This document shows, piece by piece, positions 20,879-30,308 of a stretch of 64,000 nucleotides of DNA (position 1 is its first letter; the number at the start of each line of letters is the position of its first letter). This DNA is from Enterobacteriaceae endosymbiont of Plateumaris consimilis (GTDB taxonomy: Bacteria; Pseudomonadota; Gammaproteobacteria; Enterobacterales; Enterobacteriaceae): positions 250,333-314,332 of the forward strand of contig NZ_CP046230.1 in the NCBI RefSeq assembly GCF_012563145.1, in the 5' to 3' direction. Under the pieces are notes generated by a model. That model did no database searches. It saw nothing but the letters and a program-made list of their open reading frames with translations, and had not been told where the DNA came from. The translations under genes and the position numbers were made by a program.

Positions 20879-22232
20879 TGATCAATGCAATCCCCATAAT
20901 TAAGAATAAAAATATTAAACTAATATTATATATTAATTCTTGTGTTCTTTTTGATAACTTATGACCTGTAATTTTAGTATATAATAAAAAAGATATTTGA
21001 CCACCATCTAACACTGGAATAGGTAATAAATTTATTATACCGAGATTAATACTAATTAAAGCTAAAAACATAAAATAATATAAATAATTATCACGAGATA
21101 ATATTCCAGCATTACGTGCTATTGAAATAGGACCATTAATACTATGAAAACTTATACTTCCATGAAATAAATTAGCAATAATTACTAACATTAATTTAAT
21201 TAATATGTAAGTTTTACTGATTGCTTTAATAAAAGATTGGTAAATGTTATACTTATATATTGTAAGTCCAGTATTATCTCTATAATGTAATATTTGTGGA
21301 ATTAATCCTATAAATCCATTTTTTTTATTATATAAATATTCTTTATTAGGATTCAAAATAATATTTATATTTTTTTTATTTCTTTTTACAGTAATTAAAA
21401 TAGATTTATTAATATTATTAGAAATAATTTTTTGAAAATTATACCAATTTGTAAAATTTTTATTTTGTATTTTTACAATTTCATCTCCTACATAAAATTT
21501 TGCTTTTTCTGCAGGTGATTGAGTAATTATTTGAGTAATAATAGGATATATTATAAAACCTTTTGGTAAAATACCTAAACTAGTTATTAAATTATTTTTA
21601 TTATTTTTAATAAAATTTTTTGTAAGAATTATTTTCTTTTTAGATAGAATATCTGAATATATATTACTGACTTCTAAATCAATAAAATCTTTATGTACAT
21701 TTTGAATTAATATTGTATTAACAGTATCCCAATCAGAGGTTTTTATTCCATTAATCTTTTTAATTATTGTATTAGGAGTTAAACCAGCAGTATCTGCTAA
21801 TGAAGAATAATAAATTTCACCAATAATAGGTTTATGAATAGGTAAACCTATAAAAAAAATACTCCAATATATCATTATTGCAAATATTAAATTAAATAAA
21901 GGTCCAGAAAGTATAATTAAAAATTTTTTTAAAAAAACTAAATGATTAAAATATAATAACTTATATTTATTTATATATTTAATTTGATTAGTTGTAATAT
22001 GATGATTATCAGGCATTTTTATATAACCACCTAAAGGTATTAATCTAATTACAAAACTAGTTCCATATTTATCACGATATTGTAATATTTTTTTTCCAAA
22101 TCCAATAGAAAAACATTCAATATATATATTAAAATAACGTGCAACATAAAAATGTCCAAATTCATGTACCATTATTAATGTACTTAAAGTTATAATAAAT
22201 ATTATTATATCCCAAATAACATTAAACAACAT
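20859..22232 (-). CDS. rseP: Site-2 protease RseP
   Basis: Inner-membrane zinc metalloprotease that in E. coli cuts the anti-sigma factor RseA and clears leftover signal peptides. Length 457 aa (E. coli 450). HEFGH in the first membrane helix (about residue 24) and PVLDGGQ in the third carry the zinc ligands; two PDZ domains lie between. SINLGIINLLPIPVLDGG is a close family match. If the sigma-E pathway is gone, as is common in such genomes, signal-peptide clearance is the likely role. Directly upstream of bamA as in E. coli. Confidence 0.95.
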   Translation of the reverse strand: MLFNVIWDIIIFIITLSTLIMVHEFGHFYVARYFNIYIECFSIGFGKKILQYRDKYGTSFVIRLIPLGGYIKMPDNHHITTNQIKYINKYKLLYFNHLVFLKKFLIILSGPLFNLIFAIMIYWSIFFIGLPIHKPIIGEIYYSSLADTAGLTPNTIIKKINGIKTSDWDTVNTILIQNVHKDFIDLEVSNIYSDILSKKKIILTKNFIKNNKNNLITSLGILPKGFIIYPIITQIITQSPAEKAKFYVGDEIVKIQNKNFTNWYNFQKIISNNINKSILITVKRNKKNINIILNPNKEYLYNKKNGFIGLIPQILHYRDNTGLTIYKYNIYQSFIKAISKTYILIKLMLVIIANLFHGSISFHSINGPISIARNAGILSRDNYLYYFMFLALISINLGIINLLPIPVLDGGQISFLLYTKITGHKLSKRTQELIYNISLIFLFLIMGIALINDFSQL

Positions 22233-22271
22233 ATTAACTCCTCTAAAAATTAAAAATATAAATAGTTAACC

Positions 22272-22303
22272 AAAATTATAATTATTATAATAATTATAAT
22301 TTT
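22272..22303. repeat. 32-bp perfect palindrome
   Basis: The sequence from 22272 to 22303 equals its own reverse complement over all 32 bases, all A/T. It lies between the end of uppS and the start of rseP, where E. coli has cdsA. It may act as a terminator hairpin or be a scar of deletion; it codes for nothing. Confidence 0.6.
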
Positions 22304-22408
22304 TATATGGAAACTGAATTTTTTGTTTTAGTTTATACAAAAAATAATATTCATTTTAATTAAAATTTAAAATTTTTTATAAAATATTATTTTTTAATGA
22401 TTAAATTA

Positions 22409-23146
22409 TTAATTATTACCACCAAAACGTCGTTTTCTTTTAGAAAACTCTTCTAAGGCATCTTTAAAATTTTGTTTATTAAAATCTGGCCACAATATAT
22501 TAGTAAAATAAAGTTCTGAATAAGCAATTTGCCAAATTAAAAAATTACTAATACGTAATTCTCCTCCAGTTCTTATTACTAAATCTACAGGAACTACATT
22601 ATTTAAACATAAATATTTAGAAAAATTGTATTCATTAATTGTTTTAGGATTTAATAAACCTTTTTTAATTTTTACAGCAATTTTTTTTATTCCTGAAATA
22701 ATATCCCAACGTCCTCCATAATTAACAGCTATATTTAAAATTAATCCATTATTATTTTTAGTAAAATTTTCAGCTTTAATAATAGATTTTTGTAAATTAG
22801 CATTAAATTTACTAATATTACCAATAATTTTTAAACATATATTTTTATTTTTAAAATTTATTGTTTCATTATTTAAAATTTTAGTAAATAAATTCATTAA
22901 AAATTGAATTTCATCAACGGATCTTTTCCAATTTTCACTACTAAAAGCATATAATGTTAATACTTTTAATTTATAATATAATGCATAATTAATAATTTTC
23001 TTTACAGTGTTTGCTCCTTCTCTATGACCTAAAAATTGCCATATTTTTTTTCTTTTTGCCCATCTTCTATTACCATCCATAATAATAGCTACATGATTTG
23101 GATAAGATGTATTTTTTATTTTTAAATCTATTTTATTAATTATCAT
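22409..23146 (-). CDS. uppS: Undecaprenyl diphosphate synthase
   Basis: Cis-prenyltransferase that makes the C55 lipid carrier for peptidoglycan from farnesyl diphosphate and isopentenyl diphosphate. Length 245 aa (E. coli 253). All signature parts are intact: IMDGNRRWAKR with the catalytic Asp, GHREGA, TLYAFSSENW, NYGGRWDI, and VDLVIRTGGE followed by SELYFT. The end RKRRFGGNN matches. Its intact active site contrasts with the decayed dxr next to it, which should supply the precursor. Confidence 0.96.
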   Translation of the reverse strand: MIINKIDLKIKNTSYPNHVAIIMDGNRRWAKRKKIWQFLGHREGANTVKKIINYALYYKLKVLTLYAFSSENWKRSVDEIQFLMNLFTKILNNETINFKNKNICLKIIGNISKFNANLQKSIIKAENFTKNNNGLILNIAVNYGGRWDIISGIKKIAVKIKKGLLNPKTINEYNFSKYLCLNNVVPVDLVIRTGGELRISNFLIWQIAYSELYFTNILWPDFNKQNFKDALEEFSKRKRRFGGNN

Positions 23147-23183
23147 TTTAATTATAATATTAAAATATTAATGTATTTTTTAA

Positions 23184-24395
23184 TTAAATTAATGTATTTC
23201 TAAATTTATTTTTTAATATATATTTAGTATATTTACGCACATAGTTATCTATCCATAATATATCATGAATAGATTTAGGATTGTTAAAAGACAATGTATT
23301 CATTATAGTATGATTTAAAAAAGAAATATCATTGAACGATATTTCTTCTTTAATAAAAGATTTTATAGCTATTTCATTTGCAGCATATAATATTATTGAT
23401 GAAGAAATATTTTTTGTATAACAAACTTCAATTGCTAATTTTAAACAAGAATATTTTATAAAATCTGGTTTTAAAAATGTTAAAAATTTTAATTCATGTA
23501 AATTAATTTGTTTAACTCCAGAATTTATTTTAATTGGCCAATTTATCATACTAGCAATAAAAACACGTATATCAGAAATACTTAATTGTGTTGAAATACT
23601 ACTATCTTTAAATTTTACCATAGCATTAATTTTTGATTCAGGATGAATAACAATTTCTATTTGATTTTTTTTTGCATTAAATAAATATTTACTAGCTATA
23701 TATTCTAATCCTAAATTCATCATAGTAGCTGAATTAATTATTGATTTTTTTTTCATATCACTGTGATTATATTTACATACATCTTTTATACTAATATATT
23801 TAAATTTTTTTTTAGGAGTATGTAAAAAAGGACCACCAGAATTAGTAAGAATAATTTTTTGAATATTATTTTGGTTAAAATCACAAAATCCTAATTGTTT
23901 TTGTATATTTATAGGCATCATTTGAAAAACAGAACTATGATTTTTATTCAAAGGTAAAATTTTAGCTTGAAATTTTTTTGCTTCATACATTAAAATATTT
24001 CCAGAAATTACAATTAATTCTGTATTTGCTAATAATACATTTTTTCCTGCTCTAATAGCAGATAGTACAGATAAGAATCCTGCTGTTCCATTTATAGCAG
24101 CAATGACTTGATCTACATCATCTAAAGATGCTAATTGTTCTATTTTTTGTTCACCAAATAAAATTTGTGTTTTTATTTCAGTATTAGATAAATTATTTTT
24201 TAATTTTTCAGCAGCATTTTTACTTAACATAGCTGCATAGTCAGGATTAAATAAAATACATTGTTTAGTCATTAACTCTACATTACTATGAGAAACTAAT
24301 ACTTTAATTTTAAATAATTCAGGATTTGTTAGTACTACAGATAAAACATTTCTTCCTATATATCCTGTTGAACCTAATATAGTTAAGTATTTCAT
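23184..24395 (-). CDS. dxr: DXP reductoisomerase homologue with degraded active site
   Basis: Matches 1-deoxy-D-xylulose 5-phosphate reductoisomerase, which makes MEP for isoprenoids, over its full length (403 aa; E. coli 398). I start at the ATG at 24395, which gives E. coli-like numbering from the GSTG nucleotide-binding loop; a TTG at 24404 is less likely. Key residues are lost: metal ligands D150 and E152 (PVDSEH in E. coli) are Asn in PLNKNH; K125 is Thr, H209 Tyr, W212 Ser and K228 Leu. E231, S186, N227 and H257 remain. The reading frame is intact, so it is expressed as a folded protein or only recently freed from selection; catalysis looks impossible by the known mechanism. Located between frr and uppS as in E. 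coli. Confidence 0.88.
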   Translation of the reverse strand: MKYLTILGSTGYIGRNVLSVVLTNPELFKIKVLVSHSNVELMTKQCILFNPDYAAMLSKNAAEKLKNNLSNTEIKTQILFGEQKIEQLASLDDVDQVIAAINGTAGFLSVLSAIRAGKNVLLANTELIVISGNILMYEAKKFQAKILPLNKNHSSVFQMMPINIQKQLGFCDFNQNNIQKIILTNSGGPFLHTPKKKFKYISIKDVCKYNHSDMKKKSIINSATMMNLGLEYIASKYLFNAKKNQIEIVIHPESKINAMVKFKDSSISTQLSISDIRVFIASMINWPIKINSGVKQINLHELKFLTFLKPDFIKYSCLKLAIEVCYTKNISSSIILYAANEIAIKSFIKEEISFNDISFLNHTIMNTLSFNNPKSIHDILWIDNYVRKYTKYILKNKFRNTLI

Positions 24396-24443
24396 ACTGT
24401 CCAATTATGATATTGAAAATAAAATATTTAATAAATTAAATTT

Positions 24444-25007
24444 TTATTTAAAATTTAATAATTCTTTTTCTTTTTTTTTAAAAATATCAGATATATACTT
24501 TATATAATAAGTTGTTTGTTTTTGAATATCTTTATATAATTTTTTTTCTTCATTTTTACTTATTTTTTTTTCTTTTAAATAAAACTTAATTTTATTATTA
24601 GAATCTCTTCTAATATTACGTATATTAATACGATTTTGTTCTGTTTCTTCTTTTATTATTTTAATCATATTAATTCGTCTAGTTTCTGTAAGAGGTGGTA
24701 TTATAACATAAATATTATTTGATGTTATCAATTTAATGCTTAAATTTAAATTTGCTGATAATATAGCTTTTTCGATTTTTTTTAAAATTAAAATATCAAA
24801 AGGTGTAATTTTTAAAGTATTTGAATTTTCTACTACTATAGATGCTATATATTTAATTAAAATAAATTTATTAGAAATTTTAATATTAATTTTATCAAGT
24901 AAATGTGGAGAAATTCTACTAATATATAGTGTATTAATTTTATTTTTAAAGATATCTAAACATTTTTTCATATTATCTTCATTATTTTTTAATATATAAT
25001 TATACAT
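24444..25007 (-). CDS. frr: Ribosome recycling factor
   Basis: Splits post-termination ribosomes with EF-G. Length 187 aa (E. coli 185). The three-helix-bundle hallmarks are present: ISRISPHLLDKI near the N-terminus, EKAILSANL, PPLTETRR and QNRINIRNIRRDSNNKI. Lies 28 bases downstream of pyrH in the rpsB-tsf-pyrH-frr order. Confidence 0.96.
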   Translation of the reverse strand: MYNYILKNNEDNMKKCLDIFKNKINTLYISRISPHLLDKINIKISNKFILIKYIASIVVENSNTLKITPFDILILKKIEKAILSANLNLSIKLITSNNIYVIIPPLTETRRINMIKIIKEETEQNRINIRNIRRDSNNKIKFYLKEKKISKNEEKKLYKDIQKQTTYYIKYISDIFKKKEKELLNFK

Positions 25008-25034
25008 ATTATTATTCCATATATTTAAATTTAA

Positions 25035-25766
25035 TTATAATGATATTATCGTACCTTCTGTTTCTCCAGTAAGAATACGATATAGAGATCCTGATTTATT
25101 AATATTAAATATATGAATCGGAATATCATAATCACGAGCTAAAATAAAAGCAGTATCATCCATTACTTGTATTTTTTTCTTTAAAACACAATCATATGTT
25201 AATTTACTATAAAATTTTGCATCATAATGTTTTTCTGGATCTTTAGAATATACTCCATTAACTTTTGTTGCTTTTAATATAGCATTAGCTTCTAGCTCAA
25301 TTCCTCTTAAAGAGGCAGTTGTATCAGTTGTAAACAAAGGATTACCGATACCCCCTGATAATATCATTATATTATCATTGATTAAACTTCTAGCTTTTAT
25401 TATATCATATTCATCACAAATACCATTAATTTTTATAGAGGACATTAAATATATATTTTTAAAATAAAGTTTCATGGAATTATATAATGCTAAACCATTT
25501 ATTATAGTTGCTAAAATTCCCATTTGATCAGCAATTATACGATCAAGATTATTATTTAAAACAATAGATTTACCTCTAAATAAATTTCCTCCACCTATTA
25601 CAATACCAATTTGTATACCTAAAGGTAATATTTTTTTAATTTCTTCAATTATATAATTTAATTGATTAATATTTATAGTTATACTTAAATCATGTTTATC
25701 CTGTAAAAATTCACCACTAATTTTAATAATTACTCTTTTATAAATTAAGCTATTTTTTATCTTCAT
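25035..25766 (-). CDS. pyrH: UMP kinase
   Basis: Phosphorylates UMP to UDP for RNA and wall precursors; hexameric amino-acid-kinase fold. Length 243 aa (E. coli 241). IKISGEFLQ, IGIVIGGGNLFRG, FTTDTTASLRGIE and LKATKVNGVYSKDP match the family ATP and UMP sites. Third in the rpsB-tsf-pyrH-frr run. Confidence 0.96.
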   Translation of the reverse strand: MKIKNSLIYKRVIIKISGEFLQDKHDLSITININQLNYIIEEIKKILPLGIQIGIVIGGGNLFRGKSIVLNNNLDRIIADQMGILATIINGLALYNSMKLYFKNIYLMSSIKINGICDEYDIIKARSLINDNIMILSGGIGNPLFTTDTTASLRGIELEANAILKATKVNGVYSKDPEKHYDAKFYSKLTYDCVLKKKIQVMDDTAFILARDYDIPIHIFNINKSGSLYRILTGETEGTIISL

Positions 25767-25837
25767 AATATTAATTACATATAATTAAAATTTTTTATTT
25801 ATTTTTTATGTTAAAATATATAAGTATAACAATTAAT

Positions 25838-26641
25838 TTAAAGTATTTTTTCACCTAATTCAAAACGTATAAATTTAGAAATAAAAATATTATTTTTATT
25901 TAAATATTGTAATACTGTTTGATTACTATCAAATAAAAATTGTTGATTAATTAAAGTTATATTATTTATAAATTTATTTATACGTCCAGTTACTATTTTT
26001 TCTATTATATTAGAAGATTTTTTAAATTGTTTTGCTATTTCCATTTGTAACTTATATTCATTTTGAATAATTTTTTTAGATACATCTTTTTTACTTATAT
26101 ATTGTGGTTTTAATACAGCTATATGCATAGCTATTTTTTTTATTATTAACAGATTATTTATATTAGATTGTACTATTACACCAATACGTTTACTATGATG
26201 CAGATATTTTCCTATAAAGTTTCCTTTAATTATACCTAAACGATTAATAATAATATTTTCTTTCATAAGACCGATTAATTTTATTCTTTTTTCTTCAAAA
26301 ATGTTTTTTATTTTAGTTATATTAGTAATTTTTTTTTCAAAAGAATATTTAATTATATTTTTAGCAAAATTTTTGACCAAACTATGTTTGGCAACAAAAT
26401 CTGTTTGAGTATTTATTTCTAATAAAATTCCATAATTGTTTTGTACAAAATCTGTAATAAATCCTTCTTTTGTTATAAGAACTGATTTTTTTATAGATTG
26501 TACTTTTAAAAATTTACGAAGATAATCTATAGCTAATTTTATATTACCATTGGTTTCTATTAATGCTTTTTTGCATTCCATAATACCTATACCAGTAATA
26601 TTTCTTAATTCTTTTACTTGATTAGCAGTAATTTTAATCAT
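25838..26641 (-). CDS. tsf: Elongation factor Ts
   Basis: Nucleotide exchange factor for EF-Tu. Length 267 aa (E. coli 283), shortened at the C-terminus. The N-terminal UBA-like domain ELRNITGIGIMECKKALIE and the EF-Tu contact motif TDFVAKH (about residue 83) are conserved, as is IRFELGEKI near the end. Follows rpsB by 37 bases. Confidence 0.95.
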   Translation of the reverse strand: MIKITANQVKELRNITGIGIMECKKALIETNGNIKLAIDYLRKFLKVQSIKKSVLITKEGFITDFVQNNYGILLEINTQTDFVAKHSLVKNFAKNIIKYSFEKKITNITKIKNIFEEKRIKLIGLMKENIIINRLGIIKGNFIGKYLHHSKRIGVIVQSNINNLLIIKKIAMHIAVLKPQYISKKDVSKKIIQNEYKLQMEIAKQFKKSSNIIEKIVTGRINKFINNITLINQQFLFDSNQTVLQYLNKNNIFISKFIRFELGEKIL

Positions 26642-26678
26642 TCAATATCTCTTTTATTTTTTAATAAATTTAATTATT

Positions 26679-27389
26679 TTAAATTTTATTTTCTAATTTT
26701 AGATTATTATTTATTATTTGACCTTCTAAAATAGCTTTTTTTGTATAAAATAAATATAATTTTATAGCACGTATGGCATCATCATTTCCAGGAATAACAA
26801 AATTAATACCTTCAGGATTTGAATTAGTATCAACAACAGCAAAAATTGGAATATGCAATTTATTTGCTTCTTTAATCGCAATTTTTTCATAATTTGCATC
26901 TATTATAAATAATGCATCAGGTAATCCACTCATATTTTTTATACCTCCTAAACTTTTTTCTAATTTTAATAATTCTCTTGTTCTAATTAATGCTTCTTTT
27001 TTTGTTAATTTAATAAAAGTACCATTTTTACTTTCAATTTCTAATTCTTTTAATTTTTTGATAGACTGTTTTACAGTTTTCCAATTTGTTAACATTCCTC
27101 CTAACCAACGATGATTTACAAAAAATTGATTACAAGTATTAGCTGTATCTTTAATTAAATTTGAAGCTGATTTTTTTGTTCCTACAAATAAAATTTTTCC
27201 TTTACGAGAACTAATTTTTTTTAGTTCTATTAAAGCTATATTAAACATAGTAATAGTTTTATCTAAATTAATAATATGAATTTTATTACGTTTACGAAAA
27301 ATAAATTCTTTCATTTTTGGATTCCAATAACGAGTTTGATGTCCAAAATGTATACCAACATTAAACATTTTATTTATGGATATATCCAT
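26679..27389 (-). CDS. rpsB: 30S ribosomal protein S2
   Basis: Length 236 aa (E. coli 241). [29 protein letters not shown] and [20 protein letters not shown] are diagnostic. First gene of the rpsB-tsf-pyrH-frr-dxr-uppS run and divergent from map; GGAG lies eight bases before the ATG. Confidence 0.98.
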   Translation of the reverse strand: MDISINKMFNVGIHFGHQTRYWNPKMKEFIFRKRNKIHIINLDKTITMFNIALIELKKISSRKGKILFVGTKKSASNLIKDTANTCNQFFVNHRWLGGMLTNWKTVKQSIKKLKELEIESKNGTFIKLTKKEALIRTRELLKLEKSLGGIKNMSGLPDALFIIDANYEKIAIKEANKLHIPIFAVVDTNSNPEGINFVIPGNDDAIRAIKLYLFYTKKAILEGQIINNNLKLENKI

Positions 27390-27503
27390 TATTAAACTCC
27401 TATTTATTATATTTATGTTAATTATCTGTAAAATTATTATTTTATCAGTTATTTATAATGTAATATTGATTATTATACAATTAATAATTATATTGAAAAA
27501 TTA

Positions 27504-28283
27504 ATGACTATTCTAATTAAAAATGATAAAGAAATAAAAAAAATAAATAAATCATGTCAATTGGCATCAGAAGTTCTTGAAATGATTAAAAAATATATAA
27601 AACCAGGTATTAATACAGAACAATTAAATAATATATGTCATGATTATATTATAAATGTTCAAAAAGCTAAACCTGCTACATTAGGATATAAAGGATATCC
27701 CAAATCTGTTTGTATTTCTGTTAATGATGTTGTATGTCATGGTATTTCTAATGAACGAGAACTTTTAAAATATGGTGATATTTTGAATATAGATGTAACT
27801 ATATTTCATAATAATTATTATGGTGATACTTCTAAAATGTTTGTTGTTGGTGATTATATATCTAAAGAATCTAAATTATTATGTCTAACAGCTAAAAAAA
27901 GTTTATATAAAGCTATTAATATAATTAAACCTGGTATACCTTTAAATTTAATTGGTAAAACTATTCAACAATATGTTGAATCTAAAAATTTTTCTGTTGT
28001 TAGACAATATTGTGGTCATGGTATCGGAAAAAATTTTCATGAAGAACCTCAAATTTTACATTATGATTCTTATGATACTGGAATTTTATTAAAACCAGGT
28101 ATGGTTTTTACTATTGAACCTATGATAAATATTGGTAAACATCATGTTTATTTAACAAATGATGGATGGACTGTAAAAACAAAAGATAAAACTTTATCTG
28201 CACAATATGAACATACTATTTTAGTTAATAATAATGGATGTAAGATATTAACAATACGTAAAGAAGAATACAACAAAATATAA
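27504..28283 (+). CDS. map: Methionine aminopeptidase type I
   Basis: Removes N-terminal Met from new proteins after deformylation. Length 259 aa (E. coli 264). All five metal ligands are seen in order: Asp in NIDVTIF, Asp in GDTSKMF, His in CGHGIGKNFHEEP, Glu in FTIEPM and Glu in QYEHTI; VVCHGI holds the substrate His. Divergent from rpsB, as in E. coli, and convergent with rpoD across a strong hairpin. Partners with Def and Fmt at 46 kb. Confidence 0.97.
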   Translation: MTILIKNDKEIKKINKSCQLASEVLEMIKKYIKPGINTEQLNNICHDYIINVQKAKPATLGYKGYPKSVCISVNDVVCHGISNERELLKYGDILNIDVTIFHNNYYGDTSKMFVVGDYISKESKLLCLTAKKSLYKAINIIKPGIPLNLIGKTIQQYVESKNFSVVRQYCGHGIGKNFHEEPQILHYDSYDTGILLKPGMVFTIEPMINIGKHHVYLTNDGWTVKTKDKTLSAQYEHTILVNNNGCKILTIRKEEYNKI

Positions 28284-28300
28284 CAATTTATTTACTTAAA

Positions 28301-28343
28301 TTTTTGATATAATCAAATAATAATTACTTGATTATATCAAAAA
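28301..28343. terminator. 16-bp perfect hairpin, bidirectional terminator
   Basis: Arms 28301-28316 and 28328-28343 are exact reverse complements around an 11-nt loop, with A tract on one side and T tract on the other. It sits alone between convergent map and rpoD, the expected place for a two-way intrinsic terminator. It is the best hairpin I found in the window. Confidence 0.75.
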
Positions 28344-28357
28344 ATAACTAAATAAAT

Positions 28358-30175
28358 TTAATCGTCTAAAAAACTTTTAAGTATTTCTGAACGACTTGGA
28401 TGACGTAATTTTCTTAATGCTTTAGCTTCTATTTGACGTATCCTTTCTCTAGTTACATCAAATTGTTTACCTACTTCTTCTAATGTATGATCAGTATTCA
28501 TATCAATACCAAATCTCATTCTTAACACTTTAGCTTCTCTTGGAGTTAAACTAGATAAAATATTATATGTAGCTAAACGTAAACTTTCTGAAGTTGCTGA
28601 TTCTAAAGGTAATTCTAAAGAACTATCTTCAATAAAGTCACCCAAATGTGAATCTTCATCATCTCCTATAGGAGTTTCCATAGAGATAGGTTCTTTTGCT
28701 ATTTTTAATACTTTTCTAATTTTATCTTCTGGTATCATCATTCTATCTGATAATTCTTCAGGAGTAGGTTCTCTACCAATTTCTTGTAATATTTGTCTAG
28801 AAATACGATTTAATTTATTAATAGTCTCAATCATATGAACTGGAATACGTATAGTTCTAGCTTGATCAGCAATAGATCTTGTTATAGCTTGTCTTATCCA
28901 CCAAGTGGCATATGTAGAAAATTTATAACCTCTCCTATATTCAAATTTATCTACTGCTTTCATTAAACCAATATTACCTTCTTGAATTAAGTCAAGAAAT
29001 TGCAATCCTCTATTTGTATATTTTTTTGCAATAGAAATAACTAATCTTAGATTAGCTTCAACCATTTCTTTTTTAGCACGTTTAGCTTTAGCTTCACCTA
29101 TTAATATTTTTTTATTAATATTTTTTATTTGATTAATAGTTAATCCAGTTTCTTTTTCAATTTTAATTAATTGTATAAAACTATTTTCTATTTTTTCAAA
29201 CAAATTTTTTAATTCTAACAATGATAATTTATTATTTATTTTTAATTTTTTTAATTGATTAAGAAAATTATTTATATTAATTTTACTAGAAGTAAATAAT
29301 AAAATAATTCTATTTTTAGATATTTTACATTTTTTAATACATAATTTCATTATATAATGTTCTTGTTTACGAACACGTAACATTATCGAACGCATAGTAT
29401 TAACTAAAAAATCAAACTCTTTAGGGACTAAACGAAATTGTTTAAATATTTCTGCAAGATTTTGTATTTCTTTTATAGAATGATTATGATGTCTACCTTT
29501 TTCTTTTATTACAAAAGATGTAATATGATATTGATTTCTTAATTCTGAAAATTTTTCTTTAGCTAATTTAGGATCTATAATATTTTCATTATTATTTGAT
29601 TGATCTTCTTCAGATAATTCTGTTTTAATATTAATAATTTTATTTAGTATAATTTCTTCATTAATATTTATATTAACAAAACCATTAATTAAATCAGATA
29701 AACGAATATTTCCTAATTCTACTTGATCATATTTTTTTAATAAATAAATAATAGCTTTCGGATATTCAACAAAAGAACACTGTACTTGATTAATACCTTC
29801 TTCTATTCTTTTAGCAATATTAATTTCACCTTTTCTTGTTAATAATTCTACTGTACCCATTTCACGCATATACATACGTACTGGATCTGTAGTTCTACCT
29901 ATTTCTGAATCAATATTAGTAATAGATAATACTTGTACAACAGATTCTTCTGTTTCATTATTTATATTATCATTTTGATTTAAATCGTCTTCATCAGGAG
30001 CTTCTTCCATTATTTGAATTCCCATATCATTTATCATTTGAATAATGTCTTGAATTTGATCGGAACCAATAATATCATCTGGTAGATGATCATTAACTTC
30101 TGAATAAGTTAAATATCCTTGTTCTTTACCACGTATAACAAGAAGTTTAAACTGTAATTGTGAGTTATGCTCCAT
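28358..30175 (-). CDS. rpoD: RNA polymerase sigma factor RpoD (sigma-70)
   Basis: Housekeeping sigma factor. About 605 aa (E. coli 613). Region 1.1 ([20 protein letters not shown]), region 1.2 ([19 protein letters not shown]), the non-conserved insert, region 2 ([21 protein letters not shown] and [19 protein letters not shown]), region 3 and region 4.2 ([20 protein letters not shown]) are all present. I use the ATG at 30175, matching the E. coli N-terminus; one at 30187 adds four residues. Last gene of the rpsU-dnaG-rpoD operon. Confidence 0.97.
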   Translation of the reverse strand: MEHNSQLQFKLLVIRGKEQGYLTYSEVNDHLPDDIIGSDQIQDIIQMINDMGIQIMEEAPDEDDLNQNDNINNETEESVVQVLSITNIDSEIGRTTDPVRMYMREMGTVELLTRKGEINIAKRIEEGINQVQCSFVEYPKAIIYLLKKYDQVELGNIRLSDLINGFVNININEEIILNKIINIKTELSEEDQSNNNENIIDPKLAKEKFSELRNQYHITSFVIKEKGRHHNHSIKEIQNLAEIFKQFRLVPKEFDFLVNTMRSIMLRVRKQEHYIMKLCIKKCKISKNRIILLFTSSKININNFLNQLKKLKINNKLSLLELKNLFEKIENSFIQLIKIEKETGLTINQIKNINKKILIGEAKAKRAKKEMVEANLRLVISIAKKYTNRGLQFLDLIQEGNIGLMKAVDKFEYRRGYKFSTYATWWIRQAITRSIADQARTIRIPVHMIETINKLNRISRQILQEIGREPTPEELSDRMMIPEDKIRKVLKIAKEPISMETPIGDDEDSHLGDFIEDSSLELPLESATSESLRLATYNILSSLTPREAKVLRMRFGIDMNTDHTLEEVGKQFDVTRERIRQIEAKALRKLRHPSRSEILKSFLDD

Positions 30176-30308
30176 AAAAAATTCCATACTTTTACTATCA
30201 TATTTTATAAGATTATTATTTTATAAAAATAAATAGAATCTAATATTCTATTCATAATTATATTATAATACAATCTAATATTTAATAAAAAATAAAATTT
30301 AATATATT

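Noticed and set aside
24736..24999. Plus-strand open frame inside frr
   Set aside because: Antisense of a conserved ribosome recycling factor gene; no family resemblance.
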